DNA of 50,446 bases from Acidobacteriaceae bacterium (GCA_003131585.1 PKVW01000029.1:1-50446); one strand, 5' to 3'; counted from the stretch's first letter, positions 25,471 through 34,836 are shown. Translations and numbers: made by a program. The notes: generated from the letters alone by a model not told the origin.

Positions 25471-26718
25471 TCATCCGAGGGGGATTTGGGCTAGGGCCAG
25501 CAGGCTCCAGAGGATGTAGGCGGCTAGCAAGCCCCCGACAGAGGCAGTCACGAGGAGACGAAAGGGAGTTGCCATTAAGTCGGCGAGGACGCCGGAGACG
25601 AAGATTAGGATGAATGGGACGGAAGCGAGGAGGAATCCTGCGCCGGCGACGTGAGGATGGGCCATGCCCAGTCCGATGAACAATAGGGCGACAAGCCCGG
25701 GAGCGGTATTGCCGAAGTAGCGGGTGCGAGGCCAGACAGCATAGATTGCGATGGCGACCGGCAGCAGCAGGGCGAGGGCGGGACAGGCCCGCAAGATCTG
25801 CAATCCGACCTGGCGGTAGACGCCGGGCACGGTGAAGCTGCGCCAGGTTGCTCCCCAGAAGGAGGCGTGCCGCAGACCCTCGGAAAAGGCGTGGGGATGG
25901 AAGAAGTACGTGGCGAAGAGTAGTGCGAGAGCCACGAGGCATGCGGCGGTCCAGATGATGAAGGCTGCGCCGCGGCGAATGGGCGCCAGATAGAGCAGGA
26001 GGGCTAAGGCCAAGGGCATGACGATGACCATGGAGAACTGGGATCCCACGGCGAGAGCCAGAGAGATGCCGAGCAAGACGATACGACGCCAGTTCCAGAG
26101 AACGACTTCGCGCGGGGCGTAGAGGGTGTGGGCGACGGCGATGGCGGTGAAGACGGAACCGAAGGCTCCCCAGGCGGCGAGGGTTTCAGGCTCGGCGTGC
26201 CAGACGGCGCTGGCCTGGATCATCGAGGGAGAAAAGCAGTAGAGAATGAGGGCGAGGAATCCTCCAGTGTTTCCACAGAGACGGCGGGCGACATACCACA
26301 ATGAAGCGCCGAGGAAGACTCCGCAGGCTAGGAAGGGAAGGCGCGGGAGCCAGCGCCAGTACGGGGAGAATTCGGCATCGAGCAGGCGCTGGGGCCAGAA
26401 TAGTAGGGGCGCGGTGGTTACCAGGGAGAGCAGCGGGGAGTGCTGGGTGTCGAAGCCGTCGTCTGCGGAGACTTCCACGGGGAGCGCGGCTGTAGGATCG
26501 GGAAAAGGCGCGCCGGCGATACCGCCGCCGTGGAGTTGTCGCGAGCCTGCGGCGATGCGGGCTTGCTCGGACACGCCGTGGCTGTCGGTTCCGCGCAAGT
26601 CGGAGGCGTGCAACTCGGAACGGACGAGCCAAACGGCCTGTGCCAGGAAAGCCAGGAGCAAGAGACCGGCCAGAAACTGCGGACGGCCGAAGCGTTCGCG
26701 GGTGAAAAATCGCGTCAT
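25471..26718 (-). CDS. Polytopic membrane protein, GT39/ArnT-like glycosyltransferase candidate
   Basis: A membrane protein of 415 residues with about nine to ten predicted helices. The first helix is followed by an external loop with DLRGTDSHGVSEQARIAAG and ADDGFDTQHSPLL, placed like the acidic catalytic loop of GT-C transferases that use lipid-linked sugars. The paired acidic residues of classic ArnT/PMT enzymes are not clear, so the call is made from topology. It is divergent from the CPBP protease gene. A role in decorating cell-surface glycans is possible. Confidence 0.55.
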   Translation of the reverse strand: MTRFFTRERFGRPQFLAGLLLLAFLAQAVWLVRSELHASDLRGTDSHGVSEQARIAAGSRQLHGGGIAGAPFPDPTAALPVEVSADDGFDTQHSPLLSLVTTAPLLFWPQRLLDAEFSPYWRWLPRLPFLACGVFLGASLWYVARRLCGNTGGFLALILYCFSPSMIQASAVWHAEPETLAAWGAFGSVFTAIAVAHTLYAPREVVLWNWRRIVLLGISLALAVGSQFSMVIVMPLALALLLYLAPIRRGAAFIIWTAACLVALALLFATYFFHPHAFSEGLRHASFWGATWRSFTVPGVYRQVGLQILRACPALALLLPVAIAIYAVWPRTRYFGNTAPGLVALLFIGLGMAHPHVAGAGFLLASVPFILIFVSGVLADLMATPFRLLVTASVGGLLAAYILWSLLALAQIPLG

Positions 26719-26775
26719 AAGGGTGAGCCGAGTGTTTTACCATGACCCGAGCCCCTTTTGCGGGAAACTTCTGCG

Positions 26776-27777
26776 ATGAATGATGGAATAGATAAGGGGA
26801 TGAACATTTCGAGTGAGGAGCGGGGAGCGTTGGTTCCGGGAGCGACAACGCCGGAACCGACAGCTTCGGCGCCGGATTTTGCGGCGGCGGTGCAGCCATC
26901 GTATGTGCGAACGGTGTTTCTTAGTCCGGACGGATTGAGGGCGGGGTGGGGACTGTTGTGTTATATGGCAATGCTTTATCCGCTACAGTCTTTGGCTGGC
27001 CGCTGGGCTGGGTCGCTGGATCTGGGTGCGAGTGGGTTGTGGTCGATGATGCTGGAGGAGTTTGGAGTCTTTGTGGCGGCGGCGGTTCCGGCGTTTGTGC
27101 TGGCGAGGGTTGAGAAACGACCGTGGGGAGTGTACGGTCTGCCGGGGCGGCAGGCGTTCGGAAAGTTGTTTTGGGTGGGTGCGGTCTGGGGGTTCGCGAG
27201 CATCACGCTTCTGTTGGGAACGATGTATGGGCTACGAGTGTTTGCGGTGGGACCTCTGGCAATCCATGGCATGCGCGCCGTCAAGTTTGCCGCGTTCTGG
27301 GCGGTGATGTTCCTGCTGGTGGGATTGTTCGAGGACTTTCGGTTTCGCGGTTATTTGCAGTTCACGCTGACGCGGGGGATCGGTTTCTGGCCGGCGGCGG
27401 TGTTGCTGTCGTGCGACTTCGGTTGGAGCCACCACGGAAATGCCGGCGAGCAGTGGATGGGGTTGCTGGCGGCGACCGTGATTGGTTTCTTTTTCTGTCT
27501 TACCTTGCGGCGCACGGGCAGTCTGTGGTTTGCGGTGGGATTTCACATGGCCTGGGATTGGGGCGAGACGTTTTTTTATTCGGTGCCGGACAGCGGGACA
27601 GTTTTTCCGGGGCACCTGCTGAAGTCGTCGTTTCACGGTCCGCATTGGCTGACGGGAGGAATGGTGGGGCCGGAGGGAAGCGTGCTGTGCTTTGTGGTGA
27701 TCGGGGTGGTGTGGGTGGTATTTGAGAGGATGTATCCGGACGTAAAGTATGGAGTGACGAAGCGAGGTCGCGGATGA
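26776..27777 (+). CDS. CPBP-family intramembrane metalloprotease (CAAX-protease-like)
   Basis: A membrane protein of about 333 residues with eight or so helices, of the Abi/CPBP family. The three glutamate/histidine motifs are visible: Glu186-Asp187-x3-Arg191 (FEDFRFRG; most members have Glu-Glu), Phe215-x3-His219 (FGWSH), and His257-x3-Asp261 (FHMAWD). The start at 26776 is chosen over TTG 26758; ATG 26800 is another option. Bacterial members cleave membrane peptides or act in bacteriocin immunity. The Glu-to-Asp change is a conservative departure that may or may not affect zinc chemistry. Confidence 0.8.
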   Translation: MNDGIDKGMNISSEERGALVPGATTPEPTASAPDFAAAVQPSYVRTVFLSPDGLRAGWGLLCYMAMLYPLQSLAGRWAGSLDLGASGLWSMMLEEFGVFVAAAVPAFVLARVEKRPWGVYGLPGRQAFGKLFWVGAVWGFASITLLLGTMYGLRVFAVGPLAIHGMRAVKFAAFWAVMFLLVGLFEDFRFRGYLQFTLTRGIGFWPAAVLLSCDFGWSHHGNAGEQWMGLLAATVIGFFFCLTLRRTGSLWFAVGFHMAWDWGETFFYSVPDSGTVFPGHLLKSSFHGPHWLTGGMVGPEGSVLCFVVIGVVWVVFERMYPDVKYGVTKRGRG

Positions 27778-27869
27778 GAAGTCGGGAAGTCCCGGTTTGG
27801 AAAGCGCCCAGCAGCGAACCTGCGGATTCTTTTCTCCTAATATTCGCCTCGGCCTATACTCTTTAGTTC

Positions 27870-29747
27870 ATGGGCACGGAAACGGATCTGCTGACGCCGC
27901 TGCGGCGCTACTGGGGGTACAGCACGTTTCGTCCGCTGCAGGAGCGGATTGTGCGCAGTTTGCTAGCCGGGCGCGATACTTGCGTGGTGATGCCGACGGG
28001 CGGGGGGAAGTCTCTGTGCTATCAACTGCCTGCGCTTGTATCGGACAGGACGGCGGTGGTGATTTCTCCCCTGATCGCGCTGATGCAGGATCAAGCTGTA
28101 CAACTGGCGCAGATGGGGATTCCGGCTGCAGTGCTGAACAGCACGCTTAGCGACGGAGAGCAAACTAAGGTGATATGCCGGGCGCGGGAAGGGGCTTACC
28201 GGCTGCTGTATGTGTCGCCGGAGCGGGTGGCGCGGGGCGATACCATGGCCTGGTTGCAGCAGGTGCCGATCGCATTTTTTGCGATCGATGAAGCGCACTG
28301 CATCTCGGAGTGGGGACACGAATTCCGTCCCGAATACCGGCAGTTGAGCCGGCTGCGCACGAGGTTTCCGGATCGTCCCATCGCGGCATTTACGGCCAGC
28401 GCTACGCGGCATGTGCGGCATGACATTCTGGCGCAATTGCAATTGCGCGATCCCGATAAATACATTGCCAGCTTTTACCGGCCGAACCTGCGGTATCTCG
28501 TGCGCGAGTGTGCCGGGCTGGAGCAGATGGAACTGCTGGTGAAGGCGCTGCGCAGCTACGCCGGCAGCAACGTGATTGTCTATTCTCCGACGATTAGCCG
28601 GGTCGAAGAGACAGTGGATTTTCTGGGAGATCACGACATCGCTGCGGTGGGATATCACGGCAAGATGGGAGGGGACGATCGGAGGCGCAACCAGGAACGG
28701 TGGATGTCGGACGAAGTGCGGGTGCTGGTGGGGACCATCGCCTTTGGCTTGGGCATCAACAAGGCGGCGGTGCGAGCCGTCATTCATTTGTCGTTGCCGA
28801 AGTCGATCGAGCAGTACTACCAGGAGGCGGGACGGGCGGGGCGCGACGGCGAGAGCGCGGACTGCGTTTTGCTGTGGCAGAAGAAAGACGCCGGGCTGCT
28901 GGGGTTCTTTGCTAATCAGATTACGGACGCGGCGGAGCGCGAACGGGCGTGGGAGCGGTACCGGATTATCCGGGAGTTTGTGGAGTCGAGACGCTGCCGG
29001 CACCGGCAAATTTGCGGGCATTTTGGAGAGATTCCGAAGTGGGAGACTTGTGCCGCTTGTGATGTGTGCGGGAGCGCGGCGGAGTGGATGACGAAGTCTG
29101 AGGTGCTGCCGGGCAAAGCGGCCGGCAGAAAGCGGCTGCCGCAGCACACGGCTGCCGCTGCTGCAGGGCCTGAGGCGGAGGAGTTGCGGGAGTATCTTCG
29201 GGAGTGGCGGCGCCGTGTGGCGAAGGAGATGGGCATGGCCTCATTCGTGGTTTTGCATGATTCCTCGCTGGATGAGATTTGCCGGCGGCAGCCGAAGTCG
29301 ATTCAGGAGTTATTGCAGGTTCCGGGAATCGGAGAGAAGAAGGCGGAAACCTATGGGCGGGAGATTTTGGCCGCGCTGGAAAAATTCCGGAAGGGTGAGC
29401 GGGCGGGCTGGACACAGCAGCAAGCCAAGCCGGCGGATGAGACTTTGCGTATGTTGAACGAGGGGAAAAGTCTGGAAGAGATAGCGCAGATTCGCGGACG
29501 GCAGATGTCGACGATCGTGAGCGCGGTAGCGGGTCTGGTGGAGACGGGGTATGCGGAGTTCCAGGATGGGTGGGTGAGTAAGGAAAGGCAGTCGGTGATT
29601 GAGGCGGCTTGCACCAAGGCGGGCATGGAGCGATTGAAGGCCCTGAAGGATCTATTGCCGCCGGAGATCAGTTATGACGAGATTAAGTTGGTGGTGGCGC
29701 GGTTGCGGCGGGAGGAGAGTTCGAGAAAGGCTGATGTTCCTGCGTAG
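27870..29747 (+). CDS. recQ: ATP-dependent DNA helicase RecQ, variant domain layout
   Basis: A 3'-5' superfamily 2 helicase of DNA repair, 625 residues. Motif I is MPTGGGKS (41-48), motif II is DEAHCISEWGHEFRPEY (140-156) and motif VI is YYQEAGRAGRDG (316-327). The zinc site follows with Cys376, Cys394, Cys397 and Cys400. Next comes an HRDC-like domain (about 435-505, ending with LLQVPGIGEKKAETYG) and a C-terminal HTH_40-type domain (about 520-612). The winged helix that separates zinc site and HRDC in E. coli RecQ is missing: only about 33 residues link them. It is convergent with hemY. Confidence 0.93.
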   Translation: MGTETDLLTPLRRYWGYSTFRPLQERIVRSLLAGRDTCVVMPTGGGKSLCYQLPALVSDRTAVVISPLIALMQDQAVQLAQMGIPAAVLNSTLSDGEQTKVICRAREGAYRLLYVSPERVARGDTMAWLQQVPIAFFAIDEAHCISEWGHEFRPEYRQLSRLRTRFPDRPIAAFTASATRHVRHDILAQLQLRDPDKYIASFYRPNLRYLVRECAGLEQMELLVKALRSYAGSNVIVYSPTISRVEETVDFLGDHDIAAVGYHGKMGGDDRRRNQERWMSDEVRVLVGTIAFGLGINKAAVRAVIHLSLPKSIEQYYQEAGRAGRDGESADCVLLWQKKDAGLLGFFANQITDAAERERAWERYRIIREFVESRRCRHRQICGHFGEIPKWETCAACDVCGSAAEWMTKSEVLPGKAAGRKRLPQHTAAAAAGPEAEELREYLREWRRRVAKEMGMASFVVLHDSSLDEICRRQPKSIQELLQVPGIGEKKAETYGREILAALEKFRKGERAGWTQQQAKPADETLRMLNEGKSLEEIAQIRGRQMSTIVSAVAGLVETGYAEFQDGWVSKERQSVIEAACTKAGMERLKALKDLLPPEISYDEIKLVVARLRREESSRKADVPA

Positions 29748-29841
29748 TGGCTCAGCGGCTGAAGCGGGTTTTGTTCTGGAAGCTTATCGCGGCGCTGGAA
29801 GCGCTGCGCCACCCAAAACCATTCCCTTCGCCCGCGCGCCC

Positions 29842-31245
29842 TTAAAGATTGAGAATCTGCTTGACGGCTTCGCGGCCGGAGCGGATGCAGTCGGGCACAC
29901 CGATGCCGCGGTAGCCGTTGCCGGCGAGCGCCAGAGCGGGCAATTGCTGGCGCAGGCGCTCGATGCGGTCGAGACGGTCGAGGTGGCCGACGCTATACTG
30001 GGCCATGGCGGACTTCCATTTATAGACGCGGGCGAAGAGAGGCGCGGCGCGGAGGCCGAGGATCTGCTGCAATTCGTTTCGGACGACGGCGATGATGGCG
30101 TCGCCGGGAAGCTGCCAGATGTTTTCCGCGTTCGATCCCGCGAAGAAGCAGCGCAGCAAGGCGCGATCTTCGGGGGCGCGGTGCGGGAACTTGTTGTGGA
30201 CGAACGTGGAGGCCAACAGACGCTTGCCTTCGCTGCGCGGCACGAGAAATCCGAAGCCGGGAGGAAGTGACTGGCGGACGTCGCGATTATAGCCGAGGCC
30301 GACCGTGATGGAAGAGCTGTAGCCGATGGCGGCGAGTTCGGCGGACAACTCGGGGCTGCTGATCGATAGAAGCTGCGCGGCAGCGTGCGCAGGCGCGGCG
30401 AGAATGACGGCGTCGAAACGATCGGATTTCAGTCTGCTGCTTCGTGCGTCAGGATGAACTTGGACAGTCCAGCCTCCGGCTTCTGGTTGAATAGCTTGCA
30501 CGGGGGCGTTGGTGACGAGGGAGGACGGGTGCAGGCGCGGGACGAGGGTGTCGACGAGTTGCTGCATGCCGTTCTTGAGAGAAGTGAAAAGCGGAGGCTG
30601 GTTGGCGGCCGGCGGCCTTTTTTTGCGAGCGGCGAGCATGGCACGGCCGAGACTGCCGTGAGTGCGCTCCATCTCGGCTAAGCGGGGAAGGACGGCACGC
30701 ACGCTCAGGCTGGCGGCTTCGCCGCCGTAGACGCCGGAGAGGAGCGGATCGGCGAGGCGGTGCACCATTTCCTCGCCGTAGTGGCGCTCGACAAGAGAGG
30801 CGACGCTTTCGTCGGCTTCGGCGGCGCGCGGGGGATGGAAACATTCCTGCGCCATGCGGAGCTTGGTAGCCCGGGAAAAAAGCGGCGAGAGAGCGGTGGG
30901 CAGGATTTTGGTTGGGACTAGGAACATGAGGCCGTCGGGCATGGGGATGAGGCGGCCGCGAACGAGGATGTACGTTTTGCGATCGGCGTCGTTGGAGCCG
31001 ATGAGTTGATCGCCGAGGCCGAGCGTACGGCAGAGATCGGCAGCCCACGGCTTTTCGCTAATGAAGGAGTCGGGTCCCGCTTCGACGATGCAGCCCTGGA
31101 TGTGCTCCGTGTGGAGGACGCCGCCGAGACGGGGCGAGGATTCATAAAGCGTGTATTCTACTGCGCCGGCGCGGCGATGCTCTTCGAGGGCGAAAGCGGC
31201 GGTGAGTCCAGAGATGCCGCCACCGATGATCGCGATGCGAGTCAT
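29842..31245 (-). CDS. hemY: Oxygen-dependent protoporphyrinogen/coproporphyrinogen oxidase (HemY type)
   Basis: A flavoenzyme of about 467 residues that removes six electrons in late haem synthesis. The start at 31245 (MTRIAIIGGGISGLTAAFAL) overlaps the hemE stop by 4 bases (ATGA). Visible features are the N-terminal FAD motif GGGISGL, the glutamate-rich second part LYESSPRLGGVLHTEHIQGCIVEAGPDSFI, the SLKNGMQQLVDTL loop and the C-terminal LALAGNGYRGIGVPDCIRSG. All match the family known as HemY or, in some databases, HemG/PPOX. Whether it acts on copro- or protoporphyrinogen cannot be decided from sequence. It is translationally coupled to hemE. Confidence 0.92.
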   Translation of the reverse strand: MTRIAIIGGGISGLTAAFALEEHRRAGAVEYTLYESSPRLGGVLHTEHIQGCIVEAGPDSFISEKPWAADLCRTLGLGDQLIGSNDADRKTYILVRGRLIPMPDGLMFLVPTKILPTALSPLFSRATKLRMAQECFHPPRAAEADESVASLVERHYGEEMVHRLADPLLSGVYGGEAASLSVRAVLPRLAEMERTHGSLGRAMLAARKKRPPAANQPPLFTSLKNGMQQLVDTLVPRLHPSSLVTNAPVQAIQPEAGGWTVQVHPDARSSRLKSDRFDAVILAAPAHAAAQLLSISSPELSAELAAIGYSSSITVGLGYNRDVRQSLPPGFGFLVPRSEGKRLLASTFVHNKFPHRAPEDRALLRCFFAGSNAENIWQLPGDAIIAVVRNELQQILGLRAAPLFARVYKWKSAMAQYSVGHLDRLDRIERLRQQLPALALAGNGYRGIGVPDCIRSGREAVKQILNL

Positions 31246-32345
31246 GGCACTCGGCTTCCGCCGTCCGGCTTTCGGCCTGCGGGAGCCGGCTCGCGCGCGT
31301 TGGAAGCGAGAAGCGACGCAGAATGCTCTTGCACCAAGCGGGCCAGGTTCTTCACGTTCTCGACCGGGGTTTCGGGCAGGATGCCGTGGCCCAGATTGAA
31401 GATGTGGCCGGGGCGTCCGGCGGCGAGTCGCAAAATATGCTCCGCACGAGACTTCAATTCCTTCCAATCGGCGAAAAGTAGGACGGGATCGAGGTTGCCC
31501 TGCACGGCGCAGCGATGTTCCAGGCTGCGCCAACCTGCGTCCAGCGGGATGCGCCAGTCGAGGCCGATGACATCGGCTCCAGTTTCATTCATCGCAGGAA
31601 GCAGCGTAGCGCTGTCGGTGCCAAAATAAATGATGGGCGCGCCGGTCTTCTGCAGCCGCTTCACCAGGTCTGTGACATGCGGCAGCGCAAAGCGGCGGTA
31701 ATCGTCCACGCTGAGGCAGCCGACCCAACTGTCGAAAATCTGGATGACATCGGCGCCGGCGCGCACTTGATCGGTGGAGTATTCGGCAGTGACGGCAACC
31801 AGCTTGCGCATCAACTCATCCCAACCTTCCGGGGAGTTGTACATCATCTTCTTGGTGTGGAGATAGTGGCGGGAGCCAGCGCCTTCGATCATGTAGCTGG
31901 CCAGGGTAAAGGGCGCACCGCAAAAACCGATGACGGGAAGCCGGCTGGCGAAGTGTTTCGCGACGAGGTGGACCGCCTCGGAGACATAGCCGAGGTCGGC
32001 GGCGCGGTCGGTGCGGAGTTGGGCAATGTCTCCGGCAGTGCGGACGGGCTTCTCGATGACGGGTCCTTCCCCGGCCGCGAAATGAAAGGGTAGGCCCATG
32101 ACCTCGAGAGGAAGCAGGAGGTCGGCGAAGATGATGGCGGCGTCGACGCGGAGGATCTCGGCGGCGGTAATGGTAACTTCCGCGGCGAGGGCAGGTTTTT
32201 TGCAGATCTCGAGCAGCGAATGTTGCTTGCGCACGGCGCGGTACTCGGGCATGTAGCGTCCAGCCTGGCGCATGAACCAGACCGGAGTGCGGTCGACAGC
32301 CTGCGACTTGCAGGCGCGAACGAAGAGGGAATTGGGCGCGGACAT
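31242..32345 (-). CDS. hemE: Uroporphyrinogen decarboxylase
   Basis: Converts uroporphyrinogen III to coproporphyrinogen III in the cytosol. From the ATG at 32345 the protein is 367 residues, the usual length; a longer frame upstream is not conserved. Family motifs are PVWFMRQAGRYMPEYR (active-site Arg residues), GFCGAPFTLASYM, IQIFDSWVGCLS (catalytic Asp), QGNLDP and FNLGHGILPETP. It is followed by hemY with a 4-base overlap, so two adjacent haem steps are made from one message. Haem supply fits the oxidase and cytochromes encoded later in the window. Confidence 0.97.
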   Translation of the reverse strand: MSAPNSLFVRACKSQAVDRTPVWFMRQAGRYMPEYRAVRKQHSLLEICKKPALAAEVTITAAEILRVDAAIIFADLLLPLEVMGLPFHFAAGEGPVIEKPVRTAGDIAQLRTDRAADLGYVSEAVHLVAKHFASRLPVIGFCGAPFTLASYMIEGAGSRHYLHTKKMMYNSPEGWDELMRKLVAVTAEYSTDQVRAGADVIQIFDSWVGCLSVDDYRRFALPHVTDLVKRLQKTGAPIIYFGTDSATLLPAMNETGADVIGLDWRIPLDAGWRSLEHRCAVQGNLDPVLLFADWKELKSRAEHILRLAAGRPGHIFNLGHGILPETPVENVKNLARLVQEHSASLLASNAREPAPAGRKPDGGSRVP

Positions 32346-32443
32346 GAAACGATCACTGTAGCATTTTTGCCGAGTGTGCGGGTTCGCGCGGATATGCGAG
32401 ACTAGACGGAGAATGGGAGCGATTGCGCGAGGCTGTGAGTGCA

Positions 32444-32767
32444 ATGAAACCCGCTGCCGAATCTATGCGCTGGGTAATCGCTGGCCTGATCATGCTCACC
32501 GGCTGGATAGCGTGGCTCGTCTACGTTGTTTTGCCTGCTCATTCCAGCAGGTTATTCGGCGGATTTTTCCTCGCGATTGGCGTGCCGCATGTGATCTTCT
32601 ATCGGAGAAATGGCAGGAAGTTCTTTGCCAAGACGCAGACCAGCCGCCCTTTCGTCGCCAACTTTTGGGCGCGCAGCGGAGAGAAGGGCATCCAGCTTCT
32701 GTTTCTGGGATTTGGGATCACCCTCGCTGTAGCTGGATGCGTCCTGATTGTCATGGGGTCCACATAA
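32444..32767 (+). CDS. Small integral membrane protein of unknown function
   Basis: A protein of about 107 residues with three hydrophobic segments (near 8-27, 36-52 and 82-105) and a short basic loop (YRRNGRKFFAKTQTSRPF). The ATG at 32444 is used; TTG 32423 and ATG 32465 are alternatives. It starts within 100 bases of the divergent hemE and ends 9 bases before the dienelactone hydrolase gene, so it probably shares a transcript with that gene. No family can be named. Confidence 0.6.
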   Translation: MKPAAESMRWVIAGLIMLTGWIAWLVYVVLPAHSSRLFGGFFLAIGVPHVIFYRRNGRKFFAKTQTSRPFVANFWARSGEKGIQLLFLGFGITLAVAGCVLIVMGST

Positions 32768-32776
32768 AGAGGTGTT

Positions 32777-33502
32777 ATGAGCCGAGCGGCAATCGTGAAA
32801 GAGAAGGTAGAGCTGGCCGTTTCGGACGGAACACGGATGGCAGCCTATGTGGCTCGTCCGGAGCAAGCGGGGCCGCATCCGGGGCTACTCCTGTTCCAGG
32901 AAGCATTTGGCGTTAACCGGCACATTCGCAGCGTCACCGAGCGGTTTGCTGCGGAGGGATACGTCGTTATTGCTCCGGAGCTGTTTCATCGCACTGCGCC
33001 GCCAGGCTTTGCCGCCAGCTATACCGACTTTCCTGCCGCGAAGCCGCACCTTCATGCGGTGACAACGGAGACGGCGGAGGCGGACATCCGGTCGGCCCAT
33101 GAATGGCTGCACTCCAATGCGCATGTAAGACCGAACGAGATTTCAAGTGTGGGATTCTGTCTGGGTGGACGGATTTCGTTTCTTGCCAATAGTCTTGCCA
33201 ACAGCGTGGTTCCGCTGCGCGCCGCAGTCTCGTTTTACGGAGGAGGAATCGCTCCCGGATTGCTGGATCGGGCGTCGAAGCTGCAGGCACCGTCGTTGCT
33301 TATCTGGGGTGGATTGGACAAGCACATTACGCCAGAGCACCGGAAAGCGGTAACCGAGGCGTTGAGCGCGCAGCGGAAGGTTTACGTGAATGTCGAGTTC
33401 TCCCGCGCCGACCATGGATTCTTCTGTGACGAACGCGCATCGTATGAACCGCGCTCGGCGCGGCAAGCGTGGGCATTAACTTTGGAGTTTCTACGCTCGT
33501 GA
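32777..33502 (+). CDS. Dienelactone hydrolase family protein
   Basis: A cytosolic alpha/beta-hydrolase of 241 residues. The Cys-Asp-His triad typical of dienelactone hydrolases is visible: Cys128 in GFCLGG, Asp181 in WGGLDKH and His213 in RADHGFF. The conserved Glu of the LFQEAFG loop is also present. AGAGG precedes the ATG. The next gene's GTG overlaps its stop. No other aromatic-degradation gene is near, so the natural substrate may be a different lactone or ester. Confidence 0.9.
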   Translation: MSRAAIVKEKVELAVSDGTRMAAYVARPEQAGPHPGLLLFQEAFGVNRHIRSVTERFAAEGYVVIAPELFHRTAPPGFAASYTDFPAAKPHLHAVTTETAEADIRSAHEWLHSNAHVRPNEISSVGFCLGGRISFLANSLANSVVPLRAAVSFYGGGIAPGLLDRASKLQAPSLLIWGGLDKHITPEHRKAVTEALSAQRKVYVNVEFSRADHGFFCDERASYEPRSARQAWALTLEFLRS

Positions 33503-34836
33503 CGAAGCTCGGAACACTTTTCGCCGCTGCGGTTTCTCTCCTGGGGATGGGAGCGGCGTGGCAGATGCCGGGTATTGCGGTCGGGCGGGGCGAACAAAAT
33601 TCGCCACCAACCTTTTATAAAGATGTGGTTCCGGTTCTCCAGAACAAGTGCCAGAGTTGCCACCGAGCAGGAGAAGCTGCGCCGATGCCGCTGGTGACTT
33701 ACGAGGAGACGCGGTCGTGGGCGGGGAAAATGGCGGCTGCCGTCGAGATGAAGATGATGCCGCCGTGGTTTGCCGATCCGCGGTACGGACATTTTTCCAA
33801 TGATCCGTCGTTGAGCGAAGAAGAGATTGCGACGATTGCGGCCTGGGCAAAAGCTGGAGCGCCCGCGGGGGATGCGCGTGATGCGCCGGCGCCGCGGAAG
33901 TGGGGTGAGGGATGGAATATTCCGCAGCCGGATCTGGTGGTGAAAATGCCCAAACCAGTGCGGATTCCGGCGCGAGGCGAGGTGGAGTACACATACGAGA
34001 TTGTGGCCACGCATTTTGCCCTGGACAAGTGGGCGCAAATGGCGGAGGTGCGGCCCTCAAGCGCGGCGCATGTGCACCATGCGGTGGTGTACATCCGGCC
34101 TCCGGACTCGCCCTGGCTGCGGCATGCGCCAGTGGGCGAGCCGTTCACGGCTTCGATGCTGAGCGATCCGGAGGAGCGGCGCCAGGCGCACGAGACCACC
34201 AGCGATCTGCTGCTGGTGTATGCGCCGGGGAGTGCGCCGGATCGATGGGCGGACGGGATGGCAAAGTTTGTGCCAGCGGGATCGGATCTGGTGTTTCAGA
34301 TGCACTACACCACGAACGGCGAGGCGGCGAGCGACGAGACGAGCGTTGGGCTGGTGTTCGCGAAGAGCGCGCCGAAGCAAAGGGTAATCACGCTCCAGTT
34401 GAACAATCATGCGCTGCTGATTCCGCCGGAGGCGGAGGATTTTCGCGTAGAAGTGGAGGGAACGCTGCCCAACGACGCAATCTTGCTGAGTCTTTTTCCT
34501 CACATGCACCTGCGCGGGAAGCGGTTTGAGTATGACATTGTGCATGACGACGGAAGGGTGGAAACTTTGCTGCGGGTTAACTATCACTTCCACTGGCAGT
34601 TGAGTTACAAGCTGGCCAAGCCGCGGGAATTGAAGGCGGGGACAAGGTTGCGGGCGGTGGCATGGTATGACAATTCGCGAAACAATCCGCATAATCCCGA
34701 TCCCGAGAAGACGGTGACATGGGGCGACCAGACGTCGCAGGAAATGATGGTGGGGTTCTTTGACGTGGCGGTACCCGCGGGGATGGACAAGCGGCGGTAT
34801 TTTATCCGGCACGGCGAGGTGGGAGGGAAGAAGTAG
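33499..34836 (+). CDS. Secreted monohaem protein with copper type II (PHM/DBM-like) monooxygenase fold
   Basis: An exported protein of 445 residues combining a haem c site, CQSCH at 51-55 after a signal peptide, with a two-domain copper monooxygenase-like region. Candidate copper ligands are His193-His194 (HVHHAVV), Met268/His269 (QMHYTT), His335/His337 (FPHMHLRG) and Met416/Met417. The start is the GTG at 33499, overlapping the previous stop as GTGA with GGAG upstream; an earlier in-frame GTG lies at 33469. Fusion of a cytochrome to a PHM-like domain suggests that the haem supplies the electrons that ascorbate supplies in animals. The substrate is unknown. Confidence 0.82.
   Translation: MTKLGTLFAAAVSLLGMGAAWQMPGIAVGRGEQNSPPTFYKDVVPVLQNKCQSCHRAGEAAPMPLVTYEETRSWAGKMAAAVEMKMMPPWFADPRYGHFSNDPSLSEEEIATIAAWAKAGAPAGDARDAPAPRKWGEGWNIPQPDLVVKMPKPVRIPARGEVEYTYEIVATHFALDKWAQMAEVRPSSAAHVHHAVVYIRPPDSPWLRHAPVGEPFTASMLSDPEERRQAHETTSDLLLVYAPGSAPDRWADGMAKFVPAGSDLVFQMHYTTNGEAASDETSVGLVFAKSAPKQRVITLQLNNHALLIPPEAEDFRVEVEGTLPNDAILLSLFPHMHLRGKRFEYDIVHDDGRVETLLRVNYHFHWQLSYKLAKPRELKAGTRLRAVAWYDNSRNNPHNPDPEKTVTWGDQTSQEMMVGFFDVAVPAGMDKRRYFIRHGEVGGKK

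Noticed and set aside
27963-29147. A 394-codon open frame antisense to recQ.
   Set aside because: RecQ helicase motifs on the plus strand are unambiguous; the antisense product is low-complexity and His/Arg/Pro-rich.
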